A DNA stretch of 9,969 nt from an uncultured Collinsella sp. (lineage in GTDB: Bacteria > Actinomycetota > Coriobacteriia > Coriobacteriales > Coriobacteriaceae). The translations under genes were made by a program, and so were the position numbers. The stretch is taken from positions 1 to 9,969 of the forward strand of contig UROC01000074.1 in assembly GCA_900549345.1 (NCBI GenBank). The letters are read 5' to 3'. The number at the start of each line of letters is the position of its first letter. Positions within the stretch are counted from its first letter, which is position 1. Shown here one piece after another: positions 5,851 to 9,969 of the stretch. The notes beneath the pieces were generated by a model. The model did not search any database. It worked only from the letters and a program-made list of their open reading frames with translations, and was not told where the DNA came from.

Positions 5851-5892
5851 TCGATACCCTCTTTCAGCTATGATGAACAGGTGTCTATAAGC

Positions 5893-5921
5893 AGTATCGA
5901 TGTTGATTTACGCAAGAGCAA
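5893..5921 (-). promoter_or_regulatory. candidate promoter of the sirtuin operon
   Basis: On the minus strand TTGCTC (5921-5916) and GATACT (5898-5893) are separated by 17 bases and would start transcription near 5885, about 35 bases before the first sirtuin start codon. Each hexamer matches consensus only partly. A possible TetR operator lies immediately upstream. Confidence 0.3.
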
Positions 5922-5924
5922 TGA

Positions 5925-5942
5925 ACAGCTTCGAGATGCTGT
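5925..5942. promoter_or_regulatory. imperfect palindrome, possible TetR operator
   Basis: ACAGC and GCTGT arms flank eight bases (TTCGAGAT), with additional symmetric matches inside. The 18-base size fits TetR-family operators, and it is centred between the divergent tetR and sirtuin starts, where autoregulatory TetR proteins usually bind. Assignment is by position and symmetry only. Confidence 0.35.
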
Positions 5943-5993
5943 CGATAAACGAGCAGTTGCTGAGTATTGTTGGGAAGATCGAACGGAGGAGCC

Positions 5994-6548
5994 ATGGAAA
6001 CAGGGAAAATCGACCGTCGCCGGCGCTATACGCTCTCGGTCATACGGGAGGCGTTCTTCGCGCTGCTTGCCGAGGTCGGCTTCGCGAAGATGACGGTGGC
6101 AGACATCTGTCGCCGCGCTGATATCAACCGCGGCACGTTCTATCTGCACTACTGGGACAAGTTCGCGCTGCTCGATGCGCTTATCGACGAGGCCCTGGCG
6201 GCGGCACCCCCGCTCGAAGGAGCGGAGGCGGGGGCCCTCTGCCAGCGCCCGCCGGCAAACGAGGACTATTATCTGCTCTACTTGGATGACGACGCGTATG
6301 CCCGCGTGGCACAGCGCGTCGTCGAGCGCGGCGCCGAGCAAATGGTTCCCTCGATCATGGAGAAGACCGGGCTTTCGCGCGAAGACGCCTATCTGCTCTT
6401 CGTCCACAACGTCCAGGGAAATCTCGCGGTCAACCGCCTGCTCGGTTGGAGGCGAGGGCCTGAGTTCGCCCACGCCCAGGAGCTGCTCAGCGCCTATTCC
6501 GAAGGGGGCATGCGAGCGGTATCGGCTCGTCACGATCCCCGTAGTTGA
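5994..6548 (+). CDS. TetR/AcrR family transcriptional regulator
   Basis: A 184-residue regulator. The ATG at 5994 follows GGAGGA; an in-frame TTG nine codons upstream is less likely. The N-terminal DNA-binding domain reads IREAFFALLAEVGFAKMTVA (17-36), then DICRRADINRGTFYLHYWDK (37-56), the classic TetR helix-turn-helix with its 'GTFY.HY..K' end. The C-terminal two-thirds is a helical ligand-binding domain without a recognisable ligand signature; TetR domains of this kind often pair with a TetR_C_7-type fold. It is transcribed divergently from the three sirtuin genes and is the obvious candidate for their repressor and its own. No intrinsic terminator is seen after it. Confidence 0.9.
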   Translation: METGKIDRRRRYTLSVIREAFFALLAEVGFAKMTVADICRRADINRGTFYLHYWDKFALLDALIDEALAAAPPLEGAEAGALCQRPPANEDYYLLYLDDDAYARVAQRVVERGAEQMVPSIMEKTGLSREDAYLLFVHNVQGNLAVNRLLGWRRGPEFAHAQELLSAYSEGGMRAVSARHDPRS

Positions 6549-6753
6549 TCTTGACCGCGTGCCATTTCAGGCAGGCGACGTTGCTATGGCTCCTCTTTGA
6601 TTTTCGGCGTTGTATAAGGCAATCGCAATCGTCTTGAGCTTCTTTAGGGAATGGGACAAGAGATATGGCCTGCTGGCGACTGAATAGCTCCATCCGTTTT
6701 GGTTACAACAAAATGTGTGCCGTGCGCCTGCGGCATGAAGGAGGGAGATTCTT

Positions 6754-7284
6754 ATGAATATCGTTGTATTGAGCGGCAGCCCGCGCAAGGGCGCCAATAC
6801 CGACACCATGGTCGAGGCGTTTGCCGAGACCGCGCGCGAGGGCGGCCATGCGGTCGAGGTCGTCCGCGTTGCCAGCAAGAAGATTGCTGGTTGCCTGGGA
6901 TGCCAGTACTGCTTTGCCCATGAGGGCACCTGCGTGCAGAAGGACGACATGGCCGGCGTGATCGAGTCGCTGAAAGACGCCGACATGGTTGTCCTCGCTT
7001 CGCCCATCTACTGGTTCGATATCACCGCGCAGGAGAAGGCCGCCATCGACCGCCTGTACGCCTTTGGTGCTACGGGCTTCCCGTTCACCAAGACGGCCCT
7101 TTTGCTCGATAGCCACAGCCAAGGCGTCTATGACGCGGCGATTGCTATGTACAAGTCAACCTGCGCGTACTGCAAGTGGGAGGATCAGGGCATTGTCACC
7201 ATTAGCGGCATGACCGAGCGCGACAGCATGGCATCGTCGCCCAAGTTGGAAGAGGTGCGAGAGCTCGCTCGCAAGCTCGCCTAA
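6754..7284 (+). CDS. flavodoxin family NAD(P)H-dependent oxidoreductase
   Basis: A 176-residue flavodoxin-fold protein with a strong GAAGGAGGGAG ribosome binding site. The FMN phosphate loop is SGSPRKGANTDTM (7-19) after the first strand MNIVVL, and the second FMN contact is LASPIYWFDI (81-90). A cysteine cluster, GCLGCQYC (46-53) with a further C60, and a later CAYC (137-140) are typical of NADPH-dependent FMN reductases related to iron-sulfur flavoproteins; two-cysteine clusters may be redox-active rather than binding a [4Fe-4S] centre. It would reduce small electrophiles or quinones in the cytoplasm with FMN as cofactor. It stands 205 bases after tetR on the same strand; a link to the sirtuin module is possible but not shown. 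Confidence 0.88.
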   Translation: MNIVVLSGSPRKGANTDTMVEAFAETAREGGHAVEVVRVASKKIAGCLGCQYCFAHEGTCVQKDDMAGVIESLKDADMVVLASPIYWFDITAQEKAAIDRLYAFGATGFPFTKTALLLDSHSQGVYDAAIAMYKSTCAYCKWEDQGIVTISGMTERDSMASSPKLEEVRELARKLA

Positions 7285-7401
7285 GGACAAGAAGAACGCA
7301 TGGCAATCGGTGTTGGTGGAAATGCTTGCAATCCTTATCAAGAGATAGGGGTGCATTCCCTCAAGTGCCGTATAGAACAATTTTTAAACGCAGAAAAATA
7401 A

Positions 7402-7429
7402 CTGAAAACAAATTAATCCGCGTTAAAAT
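7402..7429 (+). promoter_or_regulatory. candidate promoter of the DUF4143 ATPase gene
   Basis: A locally AT-rich stretch contains CTGAAA (7402-7407) and TAAAAT (7424-7429) with 16 bases between, about 36 bases before the ATPase start codon. The -10 match is good, the -35 partial. Confidence 0.4.
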
Positions 7430-7464
7430 ATTGTCAAACAGAAGTTCATGAGGGAAGGTTGCGC

Positions 7465-8754
7465 ATGCGTCGCAAGGCAGACGAGCTCCTTAGAGAATGG
7501 CGAGACAGGGCTGATAGAAAACCTTTGCTGGTCAAAGGCGTGCGCCAGTGTGGCAAGACCTATCTGCTTAGAACGTACGCCCAGGATCTTTTCGAATCGG
7601 TTGTCTACGTTAATCTTGAGAACGACCGGTCGGCGCGAGCGGATTTTTCGGGCGGTCTTGACCCTCATTCGATCGTACGCGCGATCGAGGCTCGTACGGG
7701 ACGGCGTATCGTGCCTGGCAAAACCTTACTGTTCATTGACGAGATCCAGGCATGCGAGGAAGCGCTCACTTCCCTTAAATACTTTTGCGAAGATGCTCCC
7801 GAGTATTACGTTGCGGCTGCTGGGTCGCTTCTTGGGGTTGCCATTAACCATCAGTCGTATTCGTTCCCCGTCGGAAAGACCGACTTGATTGAGATGACTC
7901 CACTCGATTTCGAGGAGTTTCTCTGGGCGATGGGGCACGATCAGCTGGTCGACGAGATACGCTCATCATTCGAGATAATGGGTCCTCTTGCGCCAAGCCT
8001 TCATGAAAAGGCGCTTGGACTCTATCGACAGTATCTTGTTGTTGGCGGAATGCCCGAGGCGGTCCAAACGTACATCGATGATCAGTCAATCATTGATGTG
8101 GCCGAAAAGCATCGGATTATTCTCGACGGATATTCCGCCGACACCAATAAATATGCTGATGAACGCTTGAGCGCAAAGACGCGTGCGTGCTTCGATTCCA
8201 TTCCACAGCAGCTTGCCAAAGAGAATCGTAAATTTCAATACAAGGTAGTGCGAGCGGGGGGCAATGCGTCTCTCTTTGGAGATGCTCTCGATTGGCTTGT
8301 ATTGTCGGGTACGGTGGCGCGCTGCAGCCTAGTCGGGCAGATCGAAAGTCCTTTAGAGGCCTTCGTTAACCCTTCTGCTTTTAAAATCTATCAGGCGGAT
8401 ACAGGGCTGCTCGTTTCCAAGGCCGGTGCTCAGCGCGCCGATATTCTTGCCGGCATCGGCGGAACATTCATGGGTGCACTTACCGAAAACTACGTTGCCC
8501 AACAGCTTTCAGCTATGGGCTATCCGCTGCATTATTGGGCGCGAGATAATCGCGCGGAGATCGACTTTGTAGTAGAGAGGCAGGGATGCTTGTCTGCGAT
8601 TGAAGTCAAGGCGGGGGAGAACACAAGATCTCGAAGCCTGTCCTCACTTAAAAAGACCCATCCGGACGTGCGCCTTATCAGGCTATCTACTAAGCCCTTT
8701 GGAATGAATGATGGGCTTATGTCTGTTCCACTTTATGCGGCATTTTGTCTATAG
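7465..8754 (+). CDS. AAA family ATPase with DUF4143 C-terminal domain
   Basis: A 429-residue protein. The ATG at 7465 has AGGGAAGG at good spacing; an in-frame TTG lies two codons earlier. The N-terminal AAA_14 ATPase domain has Walker A GVRQCGKT (25-32), Walker B TLLFIDEIQ (87-95, with D92 and E93) and the sensor-like AAAGSLLG (117-124). The middle carries family hallmarks IEMTPLDFEEFLWA and YLVVGGMPEAVQTY. The C-terminal DUF4143 domain ends with EIDFVVE (365-371) and AIEVKAGE (379-386), a PD-(D/E)xK nuclease-like arrangement whose activity is unproven. These proteins are very abundant in gut Actinobacteria and Bacteroidetes, often in several copies; their function is unknown, with defence or toxin-like roles suggested. 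Its more AT-rich surroundings are compatible with recent acquisition. Confidence 0.92.
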   Translation: MRRKADELLREWRDRADRKPLLVKGVRQCGKTYLLRTYAQDLFESVVYVNLENDRSARADFSGGLDPHSIVRAIEARTGRRIVPGKTLLFIDEIQACEEALTSLKYFCEDAPEYYVAAAGSLLGVAINHQSYSFPVGKTDLIEMTPLDFEEFLWAMGHDQLVDEIRSSFEIMGPLAPSLHEKALGLYRQYLVVGGMPEAVQTYIDDQSIIDVAEKHRIILDGYSADTNKYADERLSAKTRACFDSIPQQLAKENRKFQYKVVRAGGNASLFGDALDWLVLSGTVARCSLVGQIESPLEAFVNPSAFKIYQADTGLLVSKAGAQRADILAGIGGTFMGALTENYVAQQLSAMGYPLHYWARDNRAEIDFVVERQGCLSAIEVKAGENTRSRSLSSLKKTHPDVRLIRLSTKPFGMNDGLMSVPLYAAFCL

Positions 8755-8776
8755 GGATGATGCTGCTGTAATGCAT

Positions 8777-8814
8777 GGGGCCCGGAGTGCAGCATTTACT
8801 GCGCTCCGGGCCCC
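8777..8814. terminator. strong bidirectional hairpin terminator
   Basis: A 16-base stem, GGGGCCCGGAG-TGCAG with CTGCG-CTCCGGGCCCC (one G-T pair), has a six-base CATTTA loop. A TTTT run follows shortly on the plus strand, after ACCG. It lies between the convergent ATPase and parC stop codons and probably terminates both; the minus-strand side lacks a good T run. Confidence 0.85.
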
Positions 8815-8850
8815 ACCGTTTTAAGAGCTTATGGCGGTTCTGCTGTCGTT

Positions 8851-9768
8851 CTAGTCAAACAGGCTCGGCATGTCGTTTTCCTTCATGAGGGCACCGGCAG
8901 AGGGGAGGCTCTGCGCGGTGAACTTTTCGGCGGAGACGCCGGCGCCGAGGATGTCCTCGGTCGTGCCGACGGTGGTGACCGAGCGGCCCTTCTTGGCCGT
9001 GAAAGCCTGGACGCCCTGCGTGTTGGTGGTCGTCTTGGTCTTAAGCAGCGACGTGTTGAAGTTCATCAAACGATAGTCGCTCGAGACCAGCGCGATGTCG
9101 CGATCTTCCTTGAGCACCTGGGCATACAGCAGCTTGCTGCCACCGTAGATGGCGTTCTTGAGGCGCTTGCGGTTGGTCTTGGTGACGTATCCAGAAAGCG
9201 CGACGCGCACCACGCGGCCGTTCTCAAAGACAAACAGCACATCGGCCTTGTAGTCCTCGGGGTCGATGACCCAGATGACACTCTCGTCGGGCTCCATCTC
9301 AAGATCGGTCGGCAAGTACGAGCCCAGCTGGGCCGACTTGGTGTCCTCAAACGCCGCGACCTTGCACTTGTACACCTGGCTCTTGTTGGTAAAGACCAGC
9401 AGCTCGTGGGTGTTGGAGGACGGGAACTCGATAAAGGGTTTGTCGCCGTCCTTGTACTTGAGCGTAGCGGCCTTCTTGAGCACGCGGTCCGTCATCTTCT
9501 TAAGGTAGCCATCGCGCGAGAGCATGATGGTCACCGGGTACTCCTCGACCTCGGGCTCCAGGCTCACCTCGACGACCTCGTGGGGTTCGATCCTGCCCGT
9601 GCGGCGCGGCATCACATACTTCTTGTTGACCGCGGCCAGCTCGTCGCTGATGACCTTCTTGATATTGTTCTCGCTCGAAAGGATCTCCTCGAGTTCGGCG
9701 ATCTCACCCTCGAGCTTGGCAATGTCCTTGGTGCGGTTGAGGATGTACTCCTCGTTGATGTTGCGGAG
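8851..9768 (-). CDS. parC: DNA topoisomerase IV subunit A, C-terminal part (5' end replaced)
   Basis: About 305 residues of a type IIA topoisomerase A subunit. The visible part starts in the coiled-coil end of the breakage-reunion region (LRNINEEYILNRTKDIAKLE, then EIAELEEILSSENNIKKVIS) and continues into the beta-propeller DNA-wrapping domain: VTIMLSRDGYLKKMT, LLVFTNKSQVYKCKV, VLFVFENGRVVRVALSGY and a final KTTTNTQGVQAFTAKKG block. The catalytic tyrosine domain is missing. The sequence resembles the ParC-like A subunits of Clostridia and Coriobacteriia more than GyrA; no clear GyrA-box (QRRGGKG) is visible. Reading upstream, identity changes abruptly to SecA near 9769 in the same frame. The TAG stop at 8851 is followed by the shared terminator. 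Confidence 0.8.
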   Translation of the reverse strand, partial: LRNINEEYILNRTKDIAKLEGEIAELEEILSSENNIKKVISDELAAVNKKYVMPRRTGRIEPHEVVEVSLEPEVEEYPVTIMLSRDGYLKKMTDRVLKKAATLKYKDGDKPFIEFPSSNTHELLVFTNKSQVYKCKVAAFEDTKSAQLGSYLPTDLEMEPDESVIWVIDPEDYKADVLFVFENGRVVRVALSGYVTKTNRKRLKNAIYGGSKLLYAQVLKEDRDIALVSSDYRLMNFNTSLLKTKTTTNTQGVQAFTAKKGRSVTTVGTTEDILGAGVSAEKFTAQSLPSAGALMKENDMPSLFD

Positions 9769-9969
9769 CTTGAGCATGCGGCTCAGCAACTCCGAGATCT
9801 CGACCGACGTGGTACCCACCAGCACCGGACGGCCCGCTTCGACCAGCTTCACGATCTCTTCGATCACGGCATTGTATTTCTCGCGCTTGGTCTTGTAGAT
9901 CAGGTCCTGACGGTCGTCGCGGACCACGGGACGGTTGGTCGGAATCACCACGACGTCGAGTTTGTAGAT
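9769..9969 (-). CDS. secA: internal fragment of SecA fused in frame to parC tail
   Basis: The frame is open to the window edge and reads IYKLDVVVIPTNRPVV, then RDDRQDLIYKTKREKYNAVI and GRPVLVGTTSVEISELLSRM. This is the well-known SecA segment around the end of nucleotide-binding domain 1 and the start of domain 2 (VIPTN and GTTSVE.SE.LS motifs), about residues 370-440 of a normal SecA. SecA is the cytoplasmic motor ATPase of the Sec export pathway. Where SecA should continue 'LKRRGI..NVLNAK', the sequence reads LKLRNINEEYILN, which belongs to ParC. The GTG at 9951 is an internal valine codon, not a start. The fusion is either an assembly chimera or a real recombination at short shared sequence; an artefact is more likely. 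Confidence 0.8.

Noticed and set aside
5900..6121. Plus-strand ORF starting ATGTTGATT, possible leader peptide before tetR
   Set aside because: It has no ribosome binding site and runs out of frame into tetR; the first 30 residues look plausible but nothing supports translation.
5868..6533. Minus-strand 221-codon ORF opposite tetR
   Set aside because: It is antisense to a clear TetR gene with a helix-turn-helix and a ribosome binding site; no motif in this frame.
1..9969. CRISPR array, rRNA, insertion-sequence ends
   Set aside because: No regularly spaced repeats, no ribosomal RNA signature and no transposase or terminal inverted repeats were found on either strand.

Overview
The window looks like a fragment of a high-GC gut actinobacterium, most likely Coriobacteriia (Collinsella-like). 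This is inferred from the GC-rich codon third positions, the style of the SecA and topoisomerase pieces at the right end, and the many genes with clear GGAGG-type ribosome binding sites. Both ends cut through genes, and the right-end reading frame is a SecA/ParC chimera, so the window may be a whole metagenomic contig and may contain an assembly join.

Left part, positions 1-2361. Three class I SAM-dependent methyltransferase genes run leftward (814-1443, 222-827 and a partial one at 1-106). A perfect inverted repeat of MarR-operator type (1460-1479) lies just upstream of the first. Next comes a gene-poor stretch holding a probable broken small ORF (1687-1983), a cluster of GAATCA-type repeats (2130-2204), a 12-bp palindrome and a stem-loop.

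Middle part, positions 2362-3346. A leftward yjdF-family gene (2362-2781) has a structured leader (about 2790-2900) that looks like a yjdF azaaromatic-sensing riboswitch. Part of its conserved core can pair with the Shine-Dalgarno. To its right are two GTTTCGAAAC palindromes and a C-terminal remnant of a DUF4143 ATPase.

The most interesting block is 3347-6548: three consecutive, tightly packed leftward sirtuin (Sir2) genes, divergent from a TetR-family regulator. All three lack the catalytic histidine of ordinary deacetylase sirtuins. Two have glutamine there, as in the class M (SirTM) protein ADP-ribosyltransferases. The middle one has glutamate and has also lost the zinc-ribbon cysteines. 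No macrodomain, GcvH-like or lipoate-ligase gene is visible nearby. The trio therefore looks like an undescribed NAD-dependent module, possibly a heteromeric ADP-ribosylation system under TetR control.

Right part. A flavodoxin-fold, cysteine-motif NAD(P)H oxidoreductase (6754-7284) and an intact DUF4143 AAA ATPase (7465-8754) run rightward and end at a strong hairpin (8777-8814) shared with the convergent parC tail. The parC tail (8851-about 9768) is fused in frame to an internal piece of secA (about 9769-9969).
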